58,396 bases of DNA from Rhizobiaceae bacterium MnEN-MB40S. GTDB taxonomy: Bacteria; Pseudomonadota; Alphaproteobacteria; Rhizobiales; Rhizobiaceae. The notes beneath the pieces are model-generated. The model was not told the DNA's origin. It was given only the letters and a program-made list of their open reading frames with translations, and made no database searches. A program made the translations under genes and the position numbers. Shown piece by piece: positions 28,426-36,000 of this stretch. Position 1 is the stretch's first letter; every line of letters starts with the position of its first letter. The DNA is taken from positions 1 through 58,396 of the forward strand of contig BRLC01000012.1 of the NCBI GenBank assembly GCA_024343425.1, read 5' to 3'.

Positions 28426-30036
28426 TCAGCTTTCGAACCACCAGCGCTCGTAACCGCGGGCGCCGTCAAGCTCCCAGTTCGAGGCGATGAAGTCGCCGTG
28501 GGCGACGTTGTCGCGGCGGCCCATGACGCGGTTGATGAAGAACGGCACGACCGTTCCGCCATCGTCGCGGCACAGAAGCTGCATTTCCTGGTACATGTCG
28601 CCGCGCTTGGCTTCGTCCAGCTCGGATTTCGCTTCGACGAGAAGCTTGTTGAACTGCTCGTTGACCCAGTGGCTTTCGTTCCAGGCCGCGCCTTCCTTGT
28701 AGGCCAGCGAGAACATGACGTCCGGCGTAGGACGCGCGCCCCACTGTACGAACACGAACGGCTTCACGAGCCAGACATTCGACCAGTAGCCGTCATTCGG
28801 CTCGCGCACGACATTGATGTCGATGCCGGCCGCCTTGGCGTGTTCGGAGTAGAGCACGCACATGTCTACGGCGCCGCTCATGACGCTGTCTGCGGCGGAC
28901 AGGTCGACATTGATCGATCCAAGGCCGGATTTCTCCATGTGGAACTTGGCCTTGTCCGGATCGTAAGAGCGCTGCTCCAGGTCGGCCCAGTAAGGCAGGG
29001 ACGGCGCAATCGGATGGTCGTTGCCCAGGCTGCCATATCCGAACAGGATCTTCTCGATGATCTCTTCGCGGTTCATGGCGTATTTCAGGGCCAGGCGCAC
29101 ATCCACATTGTCGAAGGGCGCAACGTCGCAGAACATCGGCAGCGTGACATGCGAGCCGCTGGGCACGTTGTCGATCTTGATGCCGGGCGCGCGTTCCAGC
29201 AGGCCGACAGTCTTGAGATCGACCGAGGTGATCGCATCCACGTCTCCGGTGACCAGCGCCGTCTGGCGTGCGTTCGGATCGTTCAGCGTCAGCATGTTGA
29301 CGGAGTCAAAATAGGCGCCTTCGCGGTGCCAGCCGTCATGCCTGGAAAGCTCTGCGCGTACACCCGGATCAAAGTTGTCGAGCTTGTACGGGCCGGTTCC
29401 GTCGCCGCTTTCCCAGTCCACGCCGCCGCTGCCGTCAGAGGGCAGCATGACGAGGTGATAGTCGGAGAGCAGGTAGGGCAGGTCGGCGTTGCCCGCAGCC
29501 ATCTTGATCACGACGGTCAAGTCGCCGTCAGCCTTGATGTCCACAACGTCGGTGAGGAGCGCTTTGGCCGCCGAGGTGGTTTTCTCTCCGCGGTGGAAGT
29601 TGAGAGACGCAACGACGTCTTCGGCGGTCAGCTTCTTGCCGCTGTGGAACGTGACGTTGGGGTTCAGCTTGAAGGTCCACTCGGATGCGTCGGCGGAAGC
29701 TTCCCAGCTGTCAGCCACATCCGGACCGAGTTCATTGGTGTTGGTGATCAGCGTGAGATAGCTGCGCACGGCGTGCGAAAGCTGGATCATGAAAACGCTT
29801 TCCGTCGTTCCCGGATCCAGGCTGTCTGAGGTGTTGCCGTCATGAACGCCTACGCGAAATGTTCCACCCTTTTTGGGCGTCTGTGCGGCGACCTTCGTAG
29901 ACCAGAGGGTCGAGGCGGCGGCTGCCGTCGCGCCTGTAGCCAGCGCGCCTTCCATAAATCCACGGCGGCTCAGACGCTTCTTTCGAGCCTGCTCGATTAT
30001 GGATTTGATAAGTGCGTCGGTTTCTTGCTTGTTCAT
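28426..30036 (-). CDS. Peptide/opine-type ABC substrate-binding protein, Tat-exported
   Basis: This solute-binding protein of the SBP_bac_5 family has 536 residues. The N terminus carries a twin-arginine signal, SRRGF at residues 23-27 followed by an Ala-rich hydrophobic stretch ending KVAAQ, so it is probably folded before export. KKGGTFRVGVHDGNTSDSLD and LGPDVADSWEASADASEWTF, then VTFHSGKKLTAEDVV are the usual family blocks, and VRLALKYAMNREEIIEKILF follows. It faces the preceding permease-ATPase operon across shared terminators and is very likely its binding protein, despite the opposite strand. Confidence 0.93.
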   Translation of the reverse strand: MNKQETDALIKSIIEQARKKRLSRRGFMEGALATGATAAAASTLWSTKVAAQTPKKGGTFRVGVHDGNTSDSLDPGTTESVFMIQLSHAVRSYLTLITNTNELGPDVADSWEASADASEWTFKLNPNVTFHSGKKLTAEDVVASLNFHRGEKTTSAAKALLTDVVDIKADGDLTVVIKMAAGNADLPYLLSDYHLVMLPSDGSGGVDWESGDGTGPYKLDNFDPGVRAELSRHDGWHREGAYFDSVNMLTLNDPNARQTALVTGDVDAITSVDLKTVGLLERAPGIKIDNVPSGSHVTLPMFCDVAPFDNVDVRLALKYAMNREEIIEKILFGYGSLGNDHPIAPSLPYWADLEQRSYDPDKAKFHMEKSGLGSINVDLSAADSVMSGAVDMCVLYSEHAKAAGIDINVVREPNDGYWSNVWLVKPFVFVQWGARPTPDVMFSLAYKEGAAWNESHWVNEQFNKLLVEAKSELDEAKRGDMYQEMQLLCRDDGGTVVPFFINRVMGRRDNVAHGDFIASNWELDGARGYERWWFES

Positions 30037-30198
30037 TTCGTTTCCCGTTATTTGAGCGATAATTATCGTGATTTTTCTTGTTATGGCGGCAGTCTAACAA
30101 CATCGAATTGAATGTCTATGGTCGAAACCCGACACTCAGGGCCGCATTTTCCCCGATAAGACGTGGCTGAAACGCACTTTGTGCAACTTTTGCTTGCT
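30037..30198 (-). promoter_or_regulatory. Upstream region of the Tat-exported binding protein gene
   Basis: This 162-base AT-richer spacer must hold the promoter of the minus-strand binding-protein gene. It contains a perfect 12-base palindrome CGATAATTATCG (30057-30068), 21 bases before the start codon, in a position suited to an operator. Promoter hexamers are not clear, and no terminator is seen for the catabolic operon that ends at 30199. Confidence 0.35.
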
Positions 30199-31341
30199 TC
30201 AGGCGGCTCTTGCGCCGGACAGCTCGATGTAACGCGTCATGTGGTAATCCACGTCGCCGAACTGATGATCGATCATGACGAGCCGCTTGGCGAAATGCGG
30301 CAGAGAATACTCCCAGGTCATGGCGATTCCGCCATGCATCTGGATGGCCTCTTCCGCCACAAGCCTGCCGATCTGTCCGCACAGCGTCTTGGCCGTGGAG
30401 ACCGCCTTTTCCCGCTCAACTCGATCGAGGTCCAGTCTTCCGGCCGCATTGATAACTGCCGAACGCGCCTGTTCGATCTCGGTCAGGACCGTCGCCATGC
30501 GATGCTGGAGCGCCTGGAACTTGCCGATCGGCACGCCAAACTGCTTGCGGGTCTTGAGGTACTCGAGCGTAATGTCGCGGCAGACCTCCATGAGCCCGAT
30601 CGATTCAGCGCAAAGAGCCACATTGGCGCGGGCAATCGCCATTTCGACTGCCGGATACGCCTTGCCTTCTGCGCCCAGGAGCGCGCTGTCCGGGACTTTC
30701 ACATTGTTTAGCGAGACTTCTGAAGCGCGCAGACCGTCGATCGTCGGATAACCGCGGATCTCCACTCCATCCGTGTCGGCCGGAATGAGAAAGGCGCAGA
30801 CGCCGTCTTCGTCCCAGGCGCCACCGGAAGAACGTGCGGTCACGACCAGCAGGTCGGCAGTGTCGGCGTTCAGAACGACCGCCTTGTTTCCGTTCAGCGT
30901 CCAGTCGTCCTCACTTTTCGAACAGGTGGTCTTCACGGCGGAGAGGTCGTAACGGCTGTCGGGTTCACCGTGTGCAAAGGCGGCGAGGCGGCCGCCGGCG
31001 ATAATGTCGGCCAGTGCCGACTTCTGCGCGTCGTCGCCGAGCTCGGAAATCACGCTGCCGGACAGTACGGCCGACGCCAGGAAAGGTTCGACGACAAGGC
31101 CGCGGCCGAGTTCCTCGAAGAGCACGCTGATATCGAAGCCAGCGCCTCCGAAGCCGCCGTCCTTCTCGCTGAACAGGGCGCCGATGAGGCCGAGTTCGGC
31201 GAATTGCGCCCACATTTCACGCGAAAAACCGTCCGCGGATTCAGCGATCTCATGGCGTTTTTCCAGCGGATAATTGTCTGCGACAAATCGGGCGACCATG
31301 TCCTTCAGCATCGCCCTGTCTTCGGTAAGTGTGAAGTCCAT
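30199..31341 (-). CDS. Acyl-CoA dehydrogenase, small-subunit type (PimD-like)
   Basis: Acyl-CoA dehydrogenases oxidise acyl-CoA to trans-2-enoyl-CoA with FAD. The 380-residue product begins MDFTLTEDRAMLKDMVARFV and contains ALFSEKDGGFGGAGFDISVL, RKQFGVPIGKFQALQHRMA and MHGGIAMTWEYSLPHFAKRL. It resembles the small subunits of paired dehydrogenases such as PimD of Rhodopseudomonas palustris. It starts exactly one base after the stop of the large-type gene, so the two are probably coexpressed and form a heteromer. The usual YEG-type catalytic glutamate motif is absent near the C terminus. Confidence 0.88.
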   Translation of the reverse strand: MDFTLTEDRAMLKDMVARFVADNYPLEKRHEIAESADGFSREMWAQFAELGLIGALFSEKDGGFGGAGFDISVLFEELGRGLVVEPFLASAVLSGSVISELGDDAQKSALADIIAGGRLAAFAHGEPDSRYDLSAVKTTCSKSEDDWTLNGNKAVVLNADTADLLVVTARSSGGAWDEDGVCAFLIPADTDGVEIRGYPTIDGLRASEVSLNNVKVPDSALLGAEGKAYPAVEMAIARANVALCAESIGLMEVCRDITLEYLKTRKQFGVPIGKFQALQHRMATVLTEIEQARSAVINAAGRLDLDRVEREKAVSTAKTLCGQIGRLVAEEAIQMHGGIAMTWEYSLPHFAKRLVMIDHQFGDVDYHMTRYIELSGARAA

Positions 31342-32538
31342 TCAAAGCCCCATCATCATCTTGGAGATGATTCCGCGCTGGATCTCGTTGGATCCGCCGT
31401 AAATCGTGATCTTGCGAATGTTGAAATAGTCAGCCGCAACGGGCGCGGCGTAGTCCGGTCCGATCGGCTCCTGATTGTATCCCGCGTCCAGCGCCTCCGA
31501 CACGAAGGGCATGGCGTAGGGGCCAAGAGCGCGCCGGGTCAGGTCGTTGATCGCCTGGCGGATCTCGGTTCCCTTGATCTTGAGCATCGAACTCATAGGC
31601 CCGGCATTTGCGACGCTATCCGGCGACGAGAGCAGCCGCAGGTTCGTTGTGGACATGGCGTCGAGGTCCATTTCGATCTGAGCGAGCCTTTGTGCGAAGT
31701 AGGGATCTTCGATCAGCGGTTTGTCGCGGATCGTCTGAAGCTTGGCGATGTGGCGCAGATGCGCCAGCGCCACCTTGTTGGCCCCGACATTCGCGATGTT
31801 GGTCCGCTCATGCGTCAGCAGATATTTCGCGTAGGTCCAGCCCTTGTTCTCCTCGCCGATGCGGTTCTCCACCGGCACGCGAACGTCGTCGAAGAAGACT
31901 TCGTTCACTTCATGCGTGCCTTCCAACAGGATAATCGGCCGCACCGTGATGCCCGGCGTATCCATATCGATAAGGAGGAAGGAGATACCCTCTTGCGGCT
32001 TGCCCTCAGTCGAGGTGCGTACAAGGCAGAATATCTTGTTCGCGTATTGCCCAAGCGTCGTCCATGTTTTCTGACCGTTGACGACGTAATGATCCCCGTC
32101 ACGCACGGCGCGTGTTTTGAGCGAGGCGAGATCGGATCCGGCGCCCGGTTCGGAATAGCCCTGGCACCACCAGTCGGATCCGTCGAGAATACGGGGCAAA
32201 TAGTAATCCTTCTGGGCATCCGAGCCGTATTTGATCAGCACCGGGGCAAGCATCTTCAGGCCAAAGGGGATGATCCGCGGGGCGCCGGCCGCACAGGTTT
32301 CGTCTTCGAAAATCTGCTTTTGCACGGCGTTCCAGCCGGTGCCGCCGTATTCAACCGGCCAGCCGTCGGCAAGCCAGCCGCGGCTGTTGAGGATGTCGTG
32401 CCAGCCCTGCATGTCGTCCCGGGTAAGGCGCTTGCCGGTCAACACCTTGTCCGAAAGAGACTTCGGCAATTCCTTGTCGAGGAAATTGCGAACTTCGTCG
32501 CGAAACGCCAGTTCCTCATCGCTATAATTTAGATCCAT
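31342..32538 (-). CDS. Acyl-CoA dehydrogenase, large-subunit type (PimC-like)
   Basis: The 398-residue product begins MDLNYSDEELAFRDEVRNFL. WPVEYGGTGWNAVQKQIFED, YSEPGAGSDLASLKTRAVRD and NGQKTWTTLGQYANKIFCLV are family blocks for FAD and substrate binding; the end has KITIYGGSNEIQRGIISKMM. The position that is YEG in MCAD is YGG here, so the catalytic base must be elsewhere, as in several dehydrogenases of this subclass. It abuts the small-type gene. The pair is like PimC/PimD or other heteromeric FadE pairs. Substrate is unknown: dicarboxyl-, long or ring-bearing acyl-CoAs are all possible. Confidence 0.9.
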   Translation of the reverse strand: MDLNYSDEELAFRDEVRNFLDKELPKSLSDKVLTGKRLTRDDMQGWHDILNSRGWLADGWPVEYGGTGWNAVQKQIFEDETCAAGAPRIIPFGLKMLAPVLIKYGSDAQKDYYLPRILDGSDWWCQGYSEPGAGSDLASLKTRAVRDGDHYVVNGQKTWTTLGQYANKIFCLVRTSTEGKPQEGISFLLIDMDTPGITVRPIILLEGTHEVNEVFFDDVRVPVENRIGEENKGWTYAKYLLTHERTNIANVGANKVALAHLRHIAKLQTIRDKPLIEDPYFAQRLAQIEMDLDAMSTTNLRLLSSPDSVANAGPMSSMLKIKGTEIRQAINDLTRRALGPYAMPFVSEALDAGYNQEPIGPDYAAPVAADYFNIRKITIYGGSNEIQRGIISKMMMGL

Positions 32539-32590
32539 TGCTTGATCCTTCGGTCAGTCGCTTTGTCAGTTCAGAGGCGTTCCGCTTTTG

Positions 32591-34717
32591 CTACGCGGCC
32601 TTCTTGTTCAGCGTGTCAAAATTTTCGCCGCGGTCCACCAGATCGACCAGCAACTTTGCGGGTCTCCAGAATTCCGGATCGTTTTTCTCAAACTCCCGGA
32701 TATCGGCGAGAATTTTGTCCAGTCCGATGATATCGGCCTGTTTCATCGGACCGCCGCGCCAACGCGGAAAACCGTAGCCGTAGAGCATGGCGATATCGAC
32801 ATCGAGCGGACGGAGCGCAATGCCTTCCTCGACGATGCGCGCGCCTTCATTCACCATGGCTGCGAAATAGCGGCGCATGATTTCATCTTCCGTGAAGGTC
32901 TTCGGTTCGATGCCTTTCTCTTCACGCACACGGTCGATTATTTCGAGAACCTCCGGGTCCTCCCTGCCGCCGCGGCCGCCCTGGTCGTAGATGTACACCC
33001 CGCGGCCGGTCTTCTGTCCGAACCGGCCAAGCTCGGCGATCCGGTCCATGTGGTCATGCGCATAGCGTCCGTTCCATCCGGAATCGCGCAGTCGCTTGCG
33101 GTTGGCGTAGCCGATGTCCAGCCCGGCCAGGTCGCCCATCTGGTGCGGTCCCATCGGGTAGCCGAAATTCACCACGGCTTTGTCGATCTCGTAAGGACTT
33201 GCGCCTTCCTCGACCATGTAGGCGGCCTGGGTCAGGTAGCGCTCGAGAATTCGATTTCCTATGAAGCCGTCGCACACGCCGGCGCGCACGGCGGTCTTGC
33301 GCAGTTTCTTCGCTAGCGCAAAGCCTGTGGCCGTCACGTCCGGCAGGGTTTTTTCGCCCACAACCACTTCCAGCAACTTCATGACATGGGCGGGCGAAAA
33401 GAAATGCAGTCCCAGAACGTCCTGCGGCCTGCCGGTCATGGCGGCGATCTCGTCGATATTCAGATAGGAAGTGTTGCTGGCCAGCACCGCGCCGGACTTT
33501 GCGTGCTTGTCGATCCGCTCGAAGAGTTCCTTCTTGACGTCCATGTTCTCGAAGGCGGCCTCGATGACGATGTCGGCGTCGGCAATGTCGGCGATATCGG
33601 CGCTGACGGAATAGAGGTCGTTGGCCAGCCGGTCGCGTTTCGCCTGATCGATCTTGCCGCGCTTGACGCCGTCGTCGAGAATCTTCTCGACATTGGCGCG
33701 ACCCTTGGCGGAGCTTTCTTCATCACGCTCGATCATTGTCACGGGTAGTCCGGAATATAGCATCGCGCAGGTGATGCCGGACCCCATGGTGCCTCCGCCG
33801 ATCACGGCGGCGCGGTCGAGCGGACGCGGGGCGCCAGTTGCCAGTTCCGGCACCTTGCCGACTTCCCGATCGGCGAAGAACGCGTGAATGAGCGCGTCAC
33901 GCTGTTCGGTGCCGAGCAGTTCGATGAAGGCGTCGCGTTCGAATTTCATGCCTTCGTCGAACGGCAGTTCGGTTGCGGCCTTGATCGCCTCCACGCATTT
34001 GAGAGGGGAGATCTGTCCACGCGCCTTCTTTTCGACGGACGCTTGAATGCCGTCGAACAAAGCCTTGTTTCCCCTTGCGGATGCGATCTTGTCTTCCATC
34101 TCGCTCGTCCGTCGCACCGGCATGTTTTCGTTGATGACGCGATGTGCGAGATCGATGCCGGCCTGGCGGGGATCGTCGCCATCGTCGAGAGCGTCGATAA
34201 TGCCAAGCTGGAGAGCTTCCGGGGCGCCGACATGGCGTCCGCTGACGATGATATCCGTGGCCGCTTCTACGCCGATAAGACGGGGCAGGCGCTGGGTTCC
34301 TCCGGCTCCCGGCAGCAAGCCGAGATGGACCTCGGGCAGGCCGACTTTGGCGGATTTCAGCGCAACTCTGTAGTGACAGGAAAGGGCCGTCTCCAGGCCG
34401 CCGCCAAGCGCTGTTCCGTGTATTGCGCAGACCACGGGCTTGTCGACGGCTTCGATCGCATTGACGACCTCGTAGAGGACTGGATGCATGATCGGCTTGC
34501 CGAACTCGCGAATGTCGGCGCCCGCGATGAAGGTTCGTCCCTTGCCGACGATCACGGCGACGGACGCCGACGCGTCTTTGCTGAACCTTCCAGCTGCTTC
34601 CATCAACCCTTCGCGCACCGCGATTCCGGCCGCATTGACCGGCGGGTTATCGATGGAAATGACGGCGATGCCGCCCTTCTCTCCGGACAGGATTTCATAA
34701 GACACGACTTCGGACAT
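32591..34717 (-). CDS. FadB-like fusion: enoyl-CoA hydratase / 3-hydroxyacyl-CoA dehydrogenase
   Basis: This enzyme hydrates trans-2-enoyl-CoA and oxidises the 3-hydroxy product with NAD. Start at 34717 (MSEVVSYEILSGEKGGIAVI) gives 708 residues; the longer in-frame start at 34801 adds an unconserved tail. The hydratase part covers about residues 1-190, with HGTALGGGLE and LPEVHLGLLPGAGGTQRLPR carrying the two expected catalytic glutamates. The dehydrogenase part has a Rossmann motif AVIGGGTMGSGI, then LGLHFFSPAHVMKLLEVVVG with its catalytic histidine and a duplicated C-terminal domain. It is equivalent to PimF/FadB-type proteins. The thiolase partner is not in this operon. Confidence 0.93.
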   Translation of the reverse strand: MSEVVSYEILSGEKGGIAVISIDNPPVNAAGIAVREGLMEAAGRFSKDASASVAVIVGKGRTFIAGADIREFGKPIMHPVLYEVVNAIEAVDKPVVCAIHGTALGGGLETALSCHYRVALKSAKVGLPEVHLGLLPGAGGTQRLPRLIGVEAATDIIVSGRHVGAPEALQLGIIDALDDGDDPRQAGIDLAHRVINENMPVRRTSEMEDKIASARGNKALFDGIQASVEKKARGQISPLKCVEAIKAATELPFDEGMKFERDAFIELLGTEQRDALIHAFFADREVGKVPELATGAPRPLDRAAVIGGGTMGSGITCAMLYSGLPVTMIERDEESSAKGRANVEKILDDGVKRGKIDQAKRDRLANDLYSVSADIADIADADIVIEAAFENMDVKKELFERIDKHAKSGAVLASNTSYLNIDEIAAMTGRPQDVLGLHFFSPAHVMKLLEVVVGEKTLPDVTATGFALAKKLRKTAVRAGVCDGFIGNRILERYLTQAAYMVEEGASPYEIDKAVVNFGYPMGPHQMGDLAGLDIGYANRKRLRDSGWNGRYAHDHMDRIAELGRFGQKTGRGVYIYDQGGRGGREDPEVLEIIDRVREEKGIEPKTFTEDEIMRRYFAAMVNEGARIVEEGIALRPLDVDIAMLYGYGFPRWRGGPMKQADIIGLDKILADIREFEKNDPEFWRPAKLLVDLVDRGENFDTLNKKAA

Positions 34718-34770
34718 GGGCGAACTTTCACTTTTGATGTTTGAAACTGATTTTGGTCGAAAAGTCGCCT

Positions 34771-34790
34771 GCACCCCGGCCGGGGTGCAA
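34771..34790 (-). promoter_or_regulatory. Perfect 20-base palindrome after the Liv binding-protein gene
   Basis: A perfect dyad with a CCCC-GGCC-GGGG core flanked by TGCA occupies 34771-34790. In the minus-strand mRNA it folds into a very stable hairpin 16 bases after the binding-protein stop and is followed, after GGCGA, by CTTTTC. It looks like a partial terminator or 3'-stabilising hairpin, common after binding-protein genes, that would raise their level over the downstream enzymes. Confidence 0.65.
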
Positions 34791-34806
34791 GCTGTTTGCA
34801 ATGGGA

Positions 34807-35970
34807 TTATTGTTCCCCGACGGTTTTCCAGGCGCCGTCCTGGATCTGCGAGATGATGATGGCGTCGCCACCCTGATGATCATCCGCGGAGTAATCAATG
34901 AGCACGCCGGTGATCGGGTCTGTGAAGCTCAGGCTTTCCATTCCCTTCTGGAAGCTTTCGGCAGTCAGATCCGGGCCAGCGGCTTCAAGCGCCATGACGA
35001 GACCTTCCGCCGCCGAACGACCGAGCAGGGCGCCGGTGCTCGGGAACTCGCCGAACGCCGCCTGGTAGGATTCGATCCATTCCTTGACGTATGGATCATC
35101 CATGCGGGTCGTCAAATCCGGCCAGCCGGCAGCTGCGTAGAAGCCGTCGGTAATGCCTTCCGGCACTTTGGCGATTGCGGTATGGAAGGCGGCGGACGAA
35201 CCCAGGAACTTCATGTCGTCCATGCCCAGTTTCTTGGCCGTTCCCAGCACCGTTATGAGTTGCCGGATGCCGAGAGCCAGCGCAATCGTGTCGCAGCCTT
35301 CGTCCTTCAGCTTGGTGAGCGAGCCGACGAAATCCTGCTCGTCGGGCTTGTGTGTTGTCTCAGCTCCATAGGTAAGGCCGAGTTCCTCCGCGGAGGCCTT
35401 TGCGCCTTCCTGGATCTCTTTGCCGAAGTCGGTCGGCAGGATCATGGAGCACACGACCTCGGTCCCGGCATTGTCCTTGAGATAGGTGATGCCTGCCCGG
35501 GTCTGGTCGTAGTAGGAAGAAAAACCGGCGTATTTGATGGGCGAGGGCGGGTCGATCATCTGACGCGCGGCTGTCAGTGGGCCCACATTCGCGATGCCTT
35601 TCTGTTCCAGCAGCGGGAAACTTGCGATATTGATCGGCGTGCCAAGCGACAGGAGCATGACGAACACCTTGTCGGAATTGACCAGCTTGTTCAGGTTCTG
35701 CATGGCCTTCGGCATCTGATAGCCATGATCCTCTGCGATCAGACGCAGCTTGCGGCCATGGACGCCGCCCTTGGCGTTGACTTCTTCAAAATACTGCCGC
35801 GTGGCGTCCATTGCCGGTGCGCCGAAAGCGGCGAAGATGCCGGACATGTCGTTGTTCGAACCGACCAGGATTTCCGTGTCGGTCACGCCCTGGGACTGGG
35901 CCATGGCCTGCGGCGCGATTGCCGTGGACAGGGCCAGCGCTGCAGCGATGGTCAGTTTTTTCATTCTCAT
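34807..35970 (-). CDS. Branched-chain-amino-acid-type ABC substrate-binding protein
   Basis: This periplasmic protein (LivK-like, peripla_BP_6) has 387 residues with a signal peptide ending AIAPQAMAQ. GGAGGAG lies upstream of ATG 35970; the second ATG (35964) is possible. TDTEILVGSNNDMSGIFAAF, NAKGGVHGRKLRLIAEDHGY and FGKEIQEGAKASAEELGLTY are family blocks, and GLVMALEAAGPDLTAESFQK follows. Placed between an acyl-CoA synthetase and a FadB-like gene, it more likely binds an aromatic, fatty or other carboxylic acid than leucine. That is inference from context. Confidence 0.92.
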   Translation of the reverse strand: MRMKKLTIAAALALSTAIAPQAMAQSQGVTDTEILVGSNNDMSGIFAAFGAPAMDATRQYFEEVNAKGGVHGRKLRLIAEDHGYQMPKAMQNLNKLVNSDKVFVMLLSLGTPINIASFPLLEQKGIANVGPLTAARQMIDPPSPIKYAGFSSYYDQTRAGITYLKDNAGTEVVCSMILPTDFGKEIQEGAKASAEELGLTYGAETTHKPDEQDFVGSLTKLKDEGCDTIALALGIRQLITVLGTAKKLGMDDMKFLGSSAAFHTAIAKVPEGITDGFYAAAGWPDLTTRMDDPYVKEWIESYQAAFGEFPSTGALLGRSAAEGLVMALEAAGPDLTAESFQKGMESLSFTDPITGVLIDYSADDHQGGDAIIISQIQDGAWKTVGEQ

Positions 35971-36000
35971 GATTGCTCTCCTCCTTAGCGAGATATGGAT

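Noticed and set aside
30970..32532. A 520-codon plus-strand open frame antisense to the paired acyl-CoA dehydrogenases
   Set aside because: Shadow of strongly conserved minus-strand genes with no domain of its own.
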